Below, piece after piece: positions 38,501-52,022 of a stretch of DNA of 64,000 nt. This DNA is from Acanthosepion esculentum. Taxonomy: Eukaryota; Mollusca; Cephalopoda; Sepiida; Sepiidae. Positions within the stretch are counted from its first letter, which is position 1. Each line of letters starts with the position of its first letter. The position numbers and the translations under genes are program-made. The stretch spans positions 58,062,157-58,126,156 of the forward strand of contig OZ038517.1 of assembly GCA_964036315.1 (NCBI GenBank), given 5' to 3'. Under the pieces are notes generated by a model. It saw nothing but the letters and a program-made list of their open reading frames with translations. It had not been told where the DNA came from and made no database searches.

Positions 38501-40745
38501 GAAATCATTAGAAAACCAATAAAATTATTGAAAATCGATATGGTATCGATCAGAAAATATTGATTTTGACAATTTCCAACAGTTTACACAAAGTTTTATT
38601 GCAAATATTAAGTTTTACAAACTTTTGAAAAATATTGAAATTTCAATGCAAAAGCAAGCAATTCTAGCTAGTTTTTCAACGTTAAACACGCTAGTTTGAA
38701 AATTGAATGTGCTGTTTGAAATCATTAGAAAACCAATAAAATTATTGAAAATCGATATGGTATGGATCAGAAAATATTGATTTTGACAATTTCCAACAGT
38801 TTACACAAAGTTTTATTGCAAATATTAAGTTTTACAAACTTTCGAAAAATATTGAAATTTCAATGCAAAAGCAAGCATTTCTAGCTTGTTTTTCAACGTT
38901 AAACACGCTAGTTTGAAAATTGAATGTGCTGTTTGAAATCATTAGAAAACCAATAAAATTATTGAAAATCGATATGGTATCGATCAGAAAATATTGATTT
39001 TGACAATTTCCAACAGTTTACACAAAGTTTTATTGCAAATATTAAGTTTTACAAACTTTTGAAAAATATTGAAATTTCAATGCAAAAGCAAGCATTTCTA
39101 GCTAGTTATTCAACGTTAAACACGCTAGTTTGAAAATTGAATGTGCTGTTTGAAATCATTAGAAAACCAATAAAATTATTGAAAATCGATATGGTATCGA
39201 TCAGAAAATATTGATTTTGACAATTTCCAACAGTTTACACAAAGTTTTATTGCAAATATTAAGTTTTACAAATTTTGAAAAATATTGAAATTTCAATGCA
39301 AAAGCATGCTTTTCTAGCTTGTTTTTCAACGTTAAACACGCTAGTTTGAAAATTGAATGTGCTGTTTGAAATCATTAGAAAACCAATAAAATTATTGAAA
39401 ATCGATATGGTATCGATCAGAAAATATTGATTTTGACAATTTCCAACAGTTTACACAAAGTTTTATTGCAAATATTAAGTTTTACAAATTTTAAAAAATA
39501 TTGAAATTTCAATGCAAAAGCAAGCATTTCTAGCTTGTTTTTCAACGTTAAACACGCTAGTTTGAAAATTGAATGTGCTGTTTGAAATCATTAGAAAACC
39601 AATAAAATTATTGAAAATCGATATGGTATCGATCAGAAAATATTGATTTTGACAATTTCCAACAGTTTACACAAAGTTTTATTGCAAATATTAAGTTTTA
39701 CAAACTTTTGAAAAATATTGAAATTTCAATGCAAAAGCAAGCATTTCTAGCTAGTTTTTCAACGTTAAACACGCTAGTTTGAAAATTGAATGTGCTGTTT
39801 GAAATCATTAGAAAACCAATAAAATTATTGAAAATCGATATGGTATCGATCAGAAAATATTGATTTTGACAATTTCCAACAGTTTACACAAAGTTTTATT
39901 GCAAATATTAAGTTTTACAAACTTTTGAAAAATATTGAAATTTCAATGCAAAAGCAAGCAATTCTAGCTAGTTTTTCAACGTTAAACACGCTAGTTTGAA
40001 AATTGAATGTGCTGTTTGAAATCATTAGAAAACCAATAAAATTATTGAAAATCGATATGGTATCGATCAGAAAATATTGATTTTGACAATTTCCAACAGT
40101 TTACACAAAGTTTTATTGCAAATATTAAGTTTTACAAACTTTTGAAAAATATTGAAATTTCAATGCAAAAGCAAGCATTTCTAGCTAGTTATTCAACGTT
40201 AAACACGCTAGTTTGAAAATTGAATGTGCTGTTTGAAATCATTAGAAAACCAATAAAATTATTGAAAATCGATATGGTATCGATCAGAAAATATTGATTT
40301 TGACAATTTCCAACAGTTTACACAAAGTTTTATTGCAAATATTAAGTTTTACAAACTTTTGAAAAATATTGAAATTTCAATGCAAAAGCAAGCAATTCTA
40401 GCTAGTTTTTCAACGTTAAACACGCTAGTTTGAAAATTGAATGTGCTGTTTGAAATCATTAGAAAACCAATAAAATTATTGAAAATCGATATGGTATCGA
40501 TCAGAAAATATTGATTTTGACAATTTCCAACAGTTTACACAAAGTTTTATTGCAAATATTAAGTTTTACAAACTTTTGAAAAATATTGAAATTTCAATGC
40601 AAAAGCAAGCATTTCTAGCTAGTTATTCAACGTTAAAAACGCTAGTTTGAAAATTGAATGTGCTGTTTGAAATCATTAGAAAACCAATAAAATTATTGAA
40701 AATCGATATGGTATCGATCAGAAAATATTGATTTTGACAATTTCC
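35542..40745. repeat. 12-mer HOR of 2602 bp, two copies
   Basis: Copies: 35542-38143 (monomers 166-177) and 38144-40745 (178-189). Order: C ending TGATAATTTCC; D with GTGCCG; A'; B'; C; G/H hybrid (ACAAATTTTG plus GCATGCTTTT); ACAAATTTTAAAAAA with GCTTG; D; A; C; A; C with TTAAAAACGC. Each copy carries two single-base losses, giving 12 x 217 - 2 = 2602. The clearest difference I saw is GTTTCAAATCATTATAAAACC, present only in the B' of copy 1 (about 36330). A C/TGATAATTT monomer followed by D at 34457-34890 looks like a partial extra copy. Confidence 0.93.
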
Positions 40746-40962
40746 AACAGTTTACACAAAGTTTTATTGCAAATATTAAGTTTTACAAACTTTTGAAAAA
40801 TATTGAAATTTCAATGCAAAAGCATGCATTTCTAGCTAGTTTTTCAACGTTAAACACGCTAGTTTGAAAATTGAATGTGCTGTTTGAAATCATTAGAAAA
40901 CCAATAAAATTATTGAAAATCGATATGGTATCGATCAGAAAATATTGATTTTGACAATTTCC

Positions 40963-42264
40963 AACAGTTTACACAAAGTTTTATTGCAAATATTAAGTTT
41001 TACAAACTTTCGAAAAATATTGAAATTTCAATGCAAAAGCAAGCATTTCTAGCTTGTTTTTCAACGTTAAACACGCTAGTTTGAAAATTGAATGTGCCGT
41101 TTGAAATCATTAGAAAACCAATAAAATTATTGAAAATCGATATGGTATCGATCAGAAAATATTGATTTTGACAATTTCCAACAGTTTACACAAAGTTTTA
41201 TTGCAAATATTAAGTTTTACAAACTTTTGAAAAATATTGAAATTTCAATGCAAAAGCAAGCATTTCTAGCTAGTTATTCAACGTTAAACACGCTAGTTTG
41301 AAAATTGAATGTGCTGTTTGAAATCATTAGAAAACCAATAAAATTATTGAAAATCGATATGGTATGGATCAGAAAATATTGATTTTGACAATTTCCAACA
41401 GTTTACACAAAGTTTTATTGCAAATATTAAGTTTTACAAACTTTCGAAAAATATTGAAATTTCAATGCAAAAGCAAGCATTTCTAGCTTGTTTTTCAACG
41501 TTAAACACGCTAGTTTGAAAATTGAATGTGCTGTTTGAAATCATTAGAAAACCAATAAAATTATTGAAAATCGATATGGTATCGATCAGAAAATATTGAT
41601 TTTGACAATTTCCAACAGTTTACACAAAGTTTTATTGCAAATATTAAGTTTTACAAACTTTCGAAAAATATTGAAATTTCAATGCAAAAGCAAGCATTTC
41701 TAGCTTGTTTTTCAACGTTAAACACGCTAGTTTGAAAATTGAATGTGCCGTTTGAAATCATTAGAAAACCAATAAAATTATTGAAAATCGATATGGTATC
41801 GATCAGAAAATATGGATTTTGACAATTTCCAACAGTTTACACAAAGTTTTATTGCAAATATTAAGTTTTACAAACTTTTGAAAAATATTGAAATTTCAAT
41901 GCAAAAGCAAGCATTTCTAGCTAGTTATTCAACGTTAAACACGCTAGTTTGAAAATTGAATGTGCTGTTTGAAATCATTAGAAAACCAATAAAATTATTG
42001 AAAATCGATATGGTATGGATCAGAAAATATTGATTTTGACAATTTCCAACAGTTTACACAAAGTTTTATTGCAAATATTAAGTTTTACAAACTTTCGAAA
42101 AATATTGAAATTTCAATGCAAAAGCAAGCATTTCTAGCTTGTTTTTCAACGTTAAACACGCTAGTTTGAAAATTGAATGTGCTGTTTGAAATCATTAGAA
42201 AACCAATAAAATTATTGAAAATCGATATGGTATCGATCAGAAAATATTGATTTTGACAATTTCC
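40963..42264. repeat. Trimer HOR of 651 bp, two copies
   Basis: Monomers 191-193 (40963-41613) and 194-196 (41614-42264) both read B' with GTGCCG, C with TATGGAT, then B'. The one difference I noticed is AAATATGGATTTT in monomer 194 (about 41814) against AAATATTGATTTT. The same three-monomer order recurs at 48335-48985 (monomers 225-227), there with CACGGTAG and AGAATACC as private changes. Confidence 0.9.
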
Positions 42265-42481
42265 AACAGTTTACACAAAGTTTTATTGCAAATATTATGT
42301 TTTACAAACTTTTGAAAAATATTGAAATTTCAATGCAAAAGCAAGCATTTCTAGCTAGTTATTCAACGTTAAACACGCTAGTTTGAAAATTGAATGTGCT
42401 GTTTGAAATCATTAGAAAACCAATAAAATTATTGAAAATCGATATGGTATCGATCAGAAAATATTGATTTTGACAATTTCC

Positions 42482-43564
42482 AACAGTTTACACAAAGTTT
42501 TATTGCAAATATTAAGTTTTACAAACTTTTGAAAAATATTGAAATTTCAATGCAAAAGCATGCTTTTCTAGCTTGTTTTTCAACGTTAAACACGCTAGTT
42601 TGAAAATTGAATGTGCTGTTTGAAATCATTAGAAAACCAATAAAATTATTGAAAATCGATATGGTATCGATCGAAAATATTGATTTTGACAATTTCCAAC
42701 AGTTTACACAAAGTTTTATTGCAAATATTAAGTTTTACAAATTTTGAAAAATATTGAAATTTCAATGCAAAAGCAAGCATTTCTAGCTTGTTTTTCAACG
42801 TTAAACACGCTAGTTTGAAAATTGAATGTGCTGTTTGAAATCATTAGAAAACCAATAAAATTATTGAAAATCGATATGGTATCGATCAGAAAATATTGAT
42901 TTTGACAATTTCCAACAGTTTACACAAAGTTTTATTGCAAATATTAAGTTTTACAAACTTTTGAAAAATATTGAAATTTCAATGCAAAAGCAAGCATTTC
43001 TAGCTAGTTTTTCAACGTTAAACACGCTAGTTTGAAAATTGAATGTGCTGTTTGAAATCATTAGAAAACCAATAAAATTATTGAAAATCGATATGGTATC
43101 GATCAGAAAATATTGATTTTGACAATTTCCAACAGTTTACACAAAGTTTTATTGCAAATATTAAGTTTTACAAACTTTTGAAAAATATTGAAATTTCAAT
43201 GCAAAAGCAAGCAATTCTAGCTAGTTTTTCAACGTTAAACACGCTAGTTTGAAAATTGAATGTGCTGTTTGAAATCATTAGAAAACCAATAAAATTATTG
43301 AAAATCGATATGGTATCGATCAGAAAATATTGATTTTGACAATTTCCAACAGTTTACACAAAGTTTTATTGCAAATATTAAGTTTTACAAACTTTCGAAA
43401 AATATTGAAATTTCAATGTAAAAGCAAGCATTTCTAGCTTGTTTTTCAACGTTAAACACGCTAGTTTGAAAATTGAATGTGCTGTTTGAAATCATTAGAA
43501 AACCAATAAAATTATTGAAAATCGATATGGTATCGATCAGAAAATATTGATTTTGACAATTTCC
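42482..43564. repeat. H-G-D-A-B module, copy 1
   Basis: Five monomers: H (GCATGCTTTT; here also CGATCGAAAAT, one base lost), G (ACAAATTTTG), D, A, B. The same order is found at 47034-48117 and 50288-51371. It is followed at 43565-44212 by three successive ACAAATTTTG monomers, then D, A, B again, as though the G member had been amplified locally. Confidence 0.85.
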
Positions 43565-45514
43565 AACAGTTTACACAAAGTTTTATTGCAAATATTAAGT
43601 TTTACAAATTTTGAAAAATATTGAAATTTCAATGCAAAAGCAAGCATTTCTAGCTAGTTTTTCAACGTTAAACACGCTAGTTTGAAAATTGAATGTGCTG
43701 TTTGAAATCATTAGAAAACCAATAAAATTATTGAAAATCGATATGGTATCGATCAGAAAATATTGATTTTGACAATTTCCAACAGTTTACACAAAGTTTT
43801 ATTGCAAATATTAAGTTTTACAAATTTTGAAAAATATTGAAATTTCAATGCAAAAGCAAGCATTTCTAGCTTGTTTTTCAACGTTAAACACGCTAGTTTG
43901 AAAATTGAATGTGCTGTTTGAAATCATTAGAAAACCAATAAAATTATTGAAAATCGATATGGTATCGATCAGAAAATATTGATTTTGACAATTTCCAACA
44001 GTTTACACAAAGTTTTATTGCAAATATTAAGTTTTACAAATTTTGAAAAATATTGAAATTTCAATGCAAAAGCAAGCATTTCTAGCTTGTTTTTCAACGT
44101 TAAACACGCTAGTTTGAAAATTGAATGTGCTGTTTGAAATCATTAGAAAACCAATAAAATTATTGAAAATCGATATGGTATCGATCAGAAAATATTGATT
44201 TTGACAATTTCCAACAGTTTACACAAAGTTTTATTGCAAATATTAAGTTTTACAAACTTTTGAAAAATATTGAAATTTCAATGCAAAAGCAAGCATTTCT
44301 AGCTAGTTTTTCAACGTTAAACACGCTAGTTTGAAAATTGAATGTGCTGTTTGAAATCATTAGAAAACCAATAAAATTATTGAAAATCGATATGGTATCG
44401 ATCAGAAAATATTGATTTTGACAATTTCCAACAGTTTACACAAAGTTTTATTGCAAATATTAAGTTTTACAAACTTTTGAAAAATATTGAAATTTCAATG
44501 CAAAAGCAAGCAATTCTAGCTAGTTTTTCAACGTTAAACACGCTAGTTTGAAAATTGAATGTGCTGTTTGAAATCATTAGAAAACCAATAAAATTATTGA
44601 AAATCGATATGGTATCGATCAGAAAATATTGATTTTGACAATTTCCAACAGTTTACACAAAGTTTTATTGCAAATATTAAGTTTTACAAACTTTCGAAAA
44701 ATATTGAAATTTCAATGTAAAAGCAAGCATTTCTAGCTTGTTTTTCAACGTTAAACACGCTAGTTTGAAAATTGAATGTGCTGTTTGAAATCATTAGAAA
44801 ACCAATAAAATTATTGAAAATCGATATGGTATCGATCAGAAAATATTGATTTTGACAATTTCCAACAGTTTACACAAAGTTTTATTGCAAATATTAAGTT
44901 TTACAAACTTTTGAAAAATATTGAAATTTCAATGCAAAAGCAAGCATTTCTAGCTAGTTTTTCAACGTTAAACACGCTAGTTTGAAAATTGAATGTGCTG
45001 TTTGAAATCATTAGAAAACCAATAAAATTATTGAAAATCGATATGGTATCGATCAGAAAGTATTGATTTTGACAATTTCCAACAGTTTACACAAAGTTTT
45101 ATTGCAAATATTAAGTTTTACAAACTTTTGAAAAATATTGAAATTTCAATGCAAAAGCAAGCAATTCTAGCTAGTTTTTCAACGTTAAACACGCTAGTTT
45201 GAAAATTGAATGTGCTGTTTGAAATCATTAGAAAACCAATAAAATTATTGAAAATCGATATGGTATCGATCAGAAAATATTGATTTTGACAATTTCCAAC
45301 AGTTTACACAAAGTTTTATTGCAAATATTAAGTTTTACAAACTTTTGAAAAATATTGAAATTTCAATGCAAAAGCAAGCATTTCTAGCTAGTTATTCAAC
45401 GTTAAACACGCTAGTTTGAAAATTGAATGTGCTGTTTGAAATCATTAGAAAACCAATAAAATTATTGAAAATCGATATGGTATCGATCAGAAAATATTGA
45501 TTTTGACAATTTCC

Positions 45515-47250
45515 AACAGTTTACACAAAGTTTTATTGCAAATATTAAGTTTTACAAACTTTCGAAAAATATTGAAATTTCAATGTAAAAGCAAGCATTT
45601 CTAGCTTGTTTTTCAACGTTAAACACGCTAGTTTGAAAATTGAATGTGCTGTTTGAAATCATTAGAAAACCAATAAAATTATTGAAAATCGATATGGTAT
45701 CGATCAGAAAATATTGATTTTGACAATTTCCAACAGTTTACACAAAGTTTTATTGCAAATATTAAGTTTTACAAACTTTTGAAAAATATTGAAATTTCAA
45801 TGCAAAAGCAAGCATTTCTAGCTAGTTATTCAACGTTAAACACGCTAGTTTGAAAATTGAATGTGCTGTTTGAAATCATTAGAAAACCAATAAAATTATT
45901 GAAAATCGATATGGTATCGATCAGAAAATATTGATTTTGACAATTTCCAACAGTTTACACAAAGTTTTATTGCAAATATTAAGTTTTACAAACTTTTGAA
46001 AAATATTGAAATTTCAATGCAAAAGCAAGCATTTCTAGCTAGTTTTTCAACGTTAAACACGCTAGTTTGAAAATTGAATGTGCTGTTTGAAATCATTAGA
46101 AAACCAATAAAATTATTGAAAATCGATATGGTATCGATCAGAAAGTATTGATTTTGACAATTTCCAACAGTTTACACAAAGTTTTATTGCAAATATTAAG
46201 TTTTACAAACTTTTGAAAAATATTGAAATTTCAATGCAAAAGCATGCTTTTCTAGCTTGTTTTTCAACGTTAAACACGCTAGTTTGAAAATTGAATGTGC
46301 TGTTTGAAATCATTAGAAAACCAATAAAATTATTGAAAATCGATATGGTATCGATCAGAAAATATTGATTTTGACAATTTCCAACAGTTTACACAAAGTT
46401 TTATTGCAAATATTAAGTTTTACAAACTTTCGAAAAATATTGAAATTTCAATGTAAAAGCAAGCATTTCTAGCTTGTTTTTCAACGTTAAACACGCTAGT
46501 TTGAAAATTGAATGTGCTGTTTGAAATCATTAGAAAACCAATAAAATTATTGAAAATCGATATGGTATCGATCAGAAAATATTGATTTTGACAATTTCCA
46601 ACAGTTTACACAAAGTTTTATTGCAAATATTAAGTTTTACAAACTTTTGAAAAATATTGAAATTTCAATGCAAAAGCAAGCATTTCTAGCTAGTTATTCA
46701 ACGTTAAACACGCTAGTTTGAAAATTGAATGTGCTGTTTGAAATCATTAGAAAACCAATAAAATTATTGAAAATCGATATGGTATCGATCAGAAAATATT
46801 GATTTTGACAATTTCCAACAGTTTACACAAAGTTTTATTGCAAATATTAAGTTTTACAAACTTTTGAAAAATATTGAAATTTCAATGCAAAAGCAAGCAT
46901 TTCTAGCTAGTTTTTCAACGTTAAACACGCTAGTTTGAAAATTGAATGTGCTGTTTGAAATCATTAGAAAACCAATAAAATTATTGAAAATCGATATGGT
47001 ATCGATCAGAAAGTATTGATTTTGACAATTTCCAACAGTTTACACAAAGTTTTATTGCAAATATTAAGTTTTACAAACTTTTGAAAAATATTGAAATTTC
47101 AATGCAAAAGCATGCTTTTCTAGCTTGTTTTTCAACGTTAAACACGCTAGTTTGAAAATTGAATGTGCTGTTTGAAATCATTAGAAAACCAATAAAATTA
47201 TTGAAAATCGATATGGTATCGATCAGAAAATATTGATTTTGACAATTTCC
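45515..47250. repeat. 4-mer HOR of 868 bp, two copies
   Basis: Monomers 212-215 (45515-46382) and 216-219 (46383-47250) both read B, C, D with GAAAGTATTG (G for A at base 197), H. The GAAAGTATTG mark also sits in monomer 209 (45059), outside the duplication and next to a class A copy. I saw no difference between the two 868-bp copies. Confidence 0.93.
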
Positions 47251-48117
47251 AACAGTTTACACAAAGTTTTATTGCAAATATTAAGTTTTACAAATTTTGA
47301 AAAATATTGAAATTTCAATGCAAAAGCAAGCATTTCTAGCTTGTTTTTCAACGTTAAACACGCTAGTTTGAAAATTGAATGTGCTGTTTGAAATCATTAG
47401 AAAACCAATAAAATTATTGAAAATCGATATGGTATCGATCAGAAAATATTGATTTTGACAATTTCCAACAGTTTACACAAAGTTTTATTGCAAATATTAA
47501 GTTTTACAAACTTTTGAAAAATATTGAAATTTCAATGCAAAAGCAAGCATTTCTAGCTAGTTTTTCAACGTTAAACACGCTAGTTTGAAAATTGAATGTG
47601 CTGTTTGAAATCATTAGAAAACCAATAAAATTATTGAAAATCGATATGGTATCGATCAGAAAATATTGATTTTGACAATTTCCAACAGTTTACACAAAGT
47701 TTTATTGCAAATATTAAGTTTTACAAACTTTTGAAAAATATTGAAATTTCAATGCAAAAGCAAGCAATTCTAGCTAGTTTTTCAACGTTAAACACGCTAG
47801 TTTGAAAATTGAATGTGCTGTTTGAAATCATTAGAAAACCAATAAAATTATTGAAAATCGATATGGTATCGATCAGAAAATATTGATTTTGACAATTTCC
47901 AACAGTTTACACAAAGTTTTATTGCAAATATTAAGTTTTACAAACTTTCGAAAAATATTGAAATTTCAATGTAAAAGCAAGCATTTCTAGCTTGTTTTTC
48001 AACGTTAAACACGCTAGTTTGAAAATTGAATGTGCTGTTTGAAATCATTAGAAAACCAATAAAATTATTGAAAATCGATATGGTATCGATCAGAAAATAT
48101 TGATTTTGACAATTTCC
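47034..48117. repeat. H-G-D-A-B module, copy 2
   Basis: The same five-monomer order as at 42482; the H member is also the last unit of the 868-bp HOR, so the two structures overlap. The distance to the next module at 50288 is 3254 bp, i.e. fifteen monomers with one single-base loss. Confidence 0.85.
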
Positions 48118-50287
48118 AACAGTTTACACAAAGTTTTATTGCAAATATTAAGTTTTACAAACTTTTGAAAAATATTGAAATTTCAATGCAAAAGCAAGCA
48201 ATTCTAGCTAGTTTTTCAACGTTAAACACGCTAGTTTGAAAATTGAATGTGCTGTTTGAAATCATTAGAAAACCAATAAAATTATTGAAAATCGATATGG
48301 TATGGATCAGAAAATATTGATTTTGACAATTTCCAACAGTTTACACAAAGTTTTATTGCAAATATTAAGTTTTACAAACTTTCGAAAAATATTGAAATTT
48401 CAATGCAAAAGCAAGCATTTCTAGCTTGTTTTTCAACGTTAAACACGCTAGTTTGAAAATTGAATGTGCCGTTTGAAATCATTAGAAAACCAATAAAATT
48501 ATTGAAAATCGATATGGTATCGATCAGAAAATATTGATTTTGACAATTTCCAACAGTTTACACAAAGTTTTATTGCAAATATTAAGTTTTACAAACTTTT
48601 GAAAAATATTGAAATTTCAATGCAAAAGCAAGCATTTCTAGCTAGTTATTCAACGTTAAACACGGTAGTTTGAAAATTGAATGTGCTGTTTGAAATCATT
48701 AGAATACCAATAAAATTATTGAAAATCGATATGGTATGGATCAGAAAATATTGATTTTGACAATTTCCAACAGTTTACACAAAGTTTTATTGCAAATATT
48801 AAGTTTTACAAACTTTCGAAAAATATTGAAATTTCAATGCAAAAGCAAGCATTTCTAGCTTGTTTTTCAACGTTAAACACGCTAGTTTGAAAATTGAATG
48901 TGCTGTTTGAAATCATTAGAAAACCAATAAAATTATTGAAAATCGATATGGTATCGATCAGAAAATATTGATTTTGACAATTTCCAACAGTTTACACAAA
49001 GTTTTATTGCAAATATTAAGTTTTACAAACTTTTGAAAAATATTGAAATTTCAATGCAAAAGCAAGCATTTCTAGCTAGTTATTCAACGTTAAACACGCT
49101 AGTTTGAAAATTGAATGTGCTGTTTGAAATCATTAGAAAACCAATAAAATTATTGAAAATCGATATGGTATCGATCAGAAAATATTGATTTTGACAATTT
49201 CCAACAGTTTACACAAAGTTTTATTGCAAATATTAAGTTTTACAAACTTTCGAAAAATATTGAAATTTCAATGTAAAAGCAAGCATTTCTAGCTTGTTTT
49301 TCAACGTTAAACACGCTAGTTTGAAAATTGAATGTGCTGTTTGAAATCATTAGAAAACCAATAAAATTATTGAAAATCGATATGGTATCGATCAGAAAAT
49401 ATTGATTTTGACAATTTCCAACAGTTTACACAAAGTTTTATTGCAAATATTAAGTTTTACAAACTTTTGAAAAATATTGAAATTTCAATGCAAAAGCAAG
49501 CATTTCTAGCTAGTTATTCAACGTTAAACACGCTAGTTTGAAAATTGAATGTGCTGTTTGAAATCATTAGAAAACCAATAAAATTATTGAAAATCGATAT
49601 GGTATCGATCAGAAAATATTGATTTTGACAATTTCCAACAGTTTACACAAAGTTTTATTGCAAATATTAAGTTTTACAAACTTTTGAAAAATATTGAAAT
49701 TTCAATGCAAAAGCAAGCATTTCTAGCTAGTTTTTCAACGTTAAACACGCTAGTTTGAAAATTGAATGTGCTGTTTGAAATCATTAGAAAACCAATAAAA
49801 TTATTGAAAATCGATATGGTATCGATCAGAAAATATTGATTTTGACAATTTCCAACAGTTTACACAAAGTTTTATTGCAAATATTAAGTTTTACAAACTT
49901 TTGAAAAATATTGAAATTTCAATGCAAAAGCAAGCAATTCTAGCTAGTTTTTCAACGTTAAACACGCTAGTTTGAAAATTGAATGTGCTGTTTGAAATCA
50001 TTAGAAAACCAATAAAATTATTGAAAATCGATATGGTATCGATCAGAAAATATTGATTTTGACAATTTCCAACAGTTTACACAAAGTTTTATTGCAAATA
50101 TTAAGTTTTACAAACTTTTGAAAAATATTGAAATTTCAATGCAAAAGCAAGCATTTCTAGCTAGTTTTTCAACGTTAAACACGCTAGTTTGAAAATTGAA
50201 TGTGCTGTTTGAAATCATTAGAAAACCAATAAAATTATTGAAAATCGATATGGTATCGATCAGAAAATATTGATTTTGACAATTTCC

Positions 50288-51371
50288 AACAGTTTACACA
50301 AAGTTTTATTGCAAATATTAAGTTTTACAAACTTTTGAAAAATATTGAAATTTCAATGCAAAAGCATGCTTTTCTAGCTTGTTTTTCAACGTTAAACACG
50401 CTAGTTTGAAAATTGAATGTGCTGTTTGAAATCATTAGAAAACCAATAAAATTATTGAAAATCGATATGGTATCGATCAGAAAATATTGATTTTGACAAT
50501 TTCCAACAGTTTACACAAAGTTTTATTGCAAATATTAAGTTTTACAAATTTTGAAAAATATTGAAATTTCAATGCAAAAGCAAGCATTTCTAGCTTGTTT
50601 TTCAACGTTAAACACGCTAGTTTGAAAATTGAATGTGCTGTTTGAAATCATTAGAAAACCAATAAAATTATTGAAAATCGATATGGTATCGATCAGAAAA
50701 TATTGATTTTGACAATTTCCAACAGTTTACACAAAGTTTTATTGCAAATATTAAGTTTTACAAACTTTTGAAAAATATTGAAATTTCAATGCAAAAGCAA
50801 GCATTTCTAGCTAGTTTTTCAACGTTAAACACGCTAGTTTGAAAATTGAATGTGCTGTTTGAAATCATTAGAAAACCAATAAAATTATTGAAAATCGATA
50901 TGGTATCGATCAGAAAATATTGATTTTGACAATTTCCAACAGTTTACACAAAGTTTTATTGCAAATATTAAGTTTTACAAACTTTTGAAAAATATTGAAA
51001 TTTCAATGCAAAAGCAAGCAATTCTAGCTAGTTTTTCAACGTTAAACACGCTAGTTTGAAAATTGAATGTGCTGTTTGAAATCATTAGAAAACCAATAAA
51101 ATTATTGAAAATCGATATGGTATCGATCAGAAAATATTGATTTTGACAATTTCCAACAGTTTACACAAAGTTTTATTGCAAATATTAAGTTTTACAAACT
51201 TTCGAAAAATATTGAAATTTCAATGTAAAAGCAAGCATTTCTAGCTTGTTTTTCAACGTTAAACACGCTAGTTTGAAAATTGAATGTGCTGTTTGAAATC
51301 ATTAGAAAACCAATAAAATTATTGAAAATCGATATGGTATCGATCAGAAAATATTGATTTTGACAATTTCC
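50288..51371. repeat. H-G-D-A-B module, copy 3
   Basis: Monomers 234-238, same order as the modules at 42482 and 47034. It is preceded here by D, A, D (49637-50287) rather than by B, C, D, so the flanks have been reshuffled while the module stayed intact. Confidence 0.85.
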
Positions 51372-52022
51372 AACAGTTTACACAAAGTTTTATTGCAAAT
51401 ATTAAGTTTTACAAACTTTTGAAAAATATTGAAATTTCAATGCAAAAGCAAGCATTTCTAGCTAGTTTTTCAACGTTAAACACGCTAGTTTGAAAATTGA
51501 ATGTGCTGTTTGAAATCATTAGAAAACCAATAAAATTATTGAAAATCGATATGGTATCGATCAGAAAATATTGATTTTGACAATTTCCAACAGTTTACAC
51601 AAAGTTTTATTGCAAATATTAAGTTTTACAAACTTTTGAAAAATATTGAAATTTCAATGCAAAAGCTAGCAATTCTAGCTAGTTTTTCAACGTTAAACAC
51701 GCTAGTTTGAAAATTGAATGTGCTGTTTGAAATCATTAGAAAACCAATAAAATTATTGAAAATCGATATGGTATCGATCAGAAAATATTGATTTTGACAA
51801 TTTCCAACAGTTTACACAAAGTTTTATTGCAAATATTAAGTTTTACAAACTTTTGAAAAATATTGAAATTTCAATGCAAAAGCAAGCATTTCTAGCTAGT
51901 TTTTCAACGTTAAACACGCTAGTTTGAAAATTGAATGTGCTGTTTGAAATCATTAGAAAACCAATAAAATTATTGAAAATCGATATGGTATCGATCAGAA
52001 AATATTGATTTTGACAATTTCC

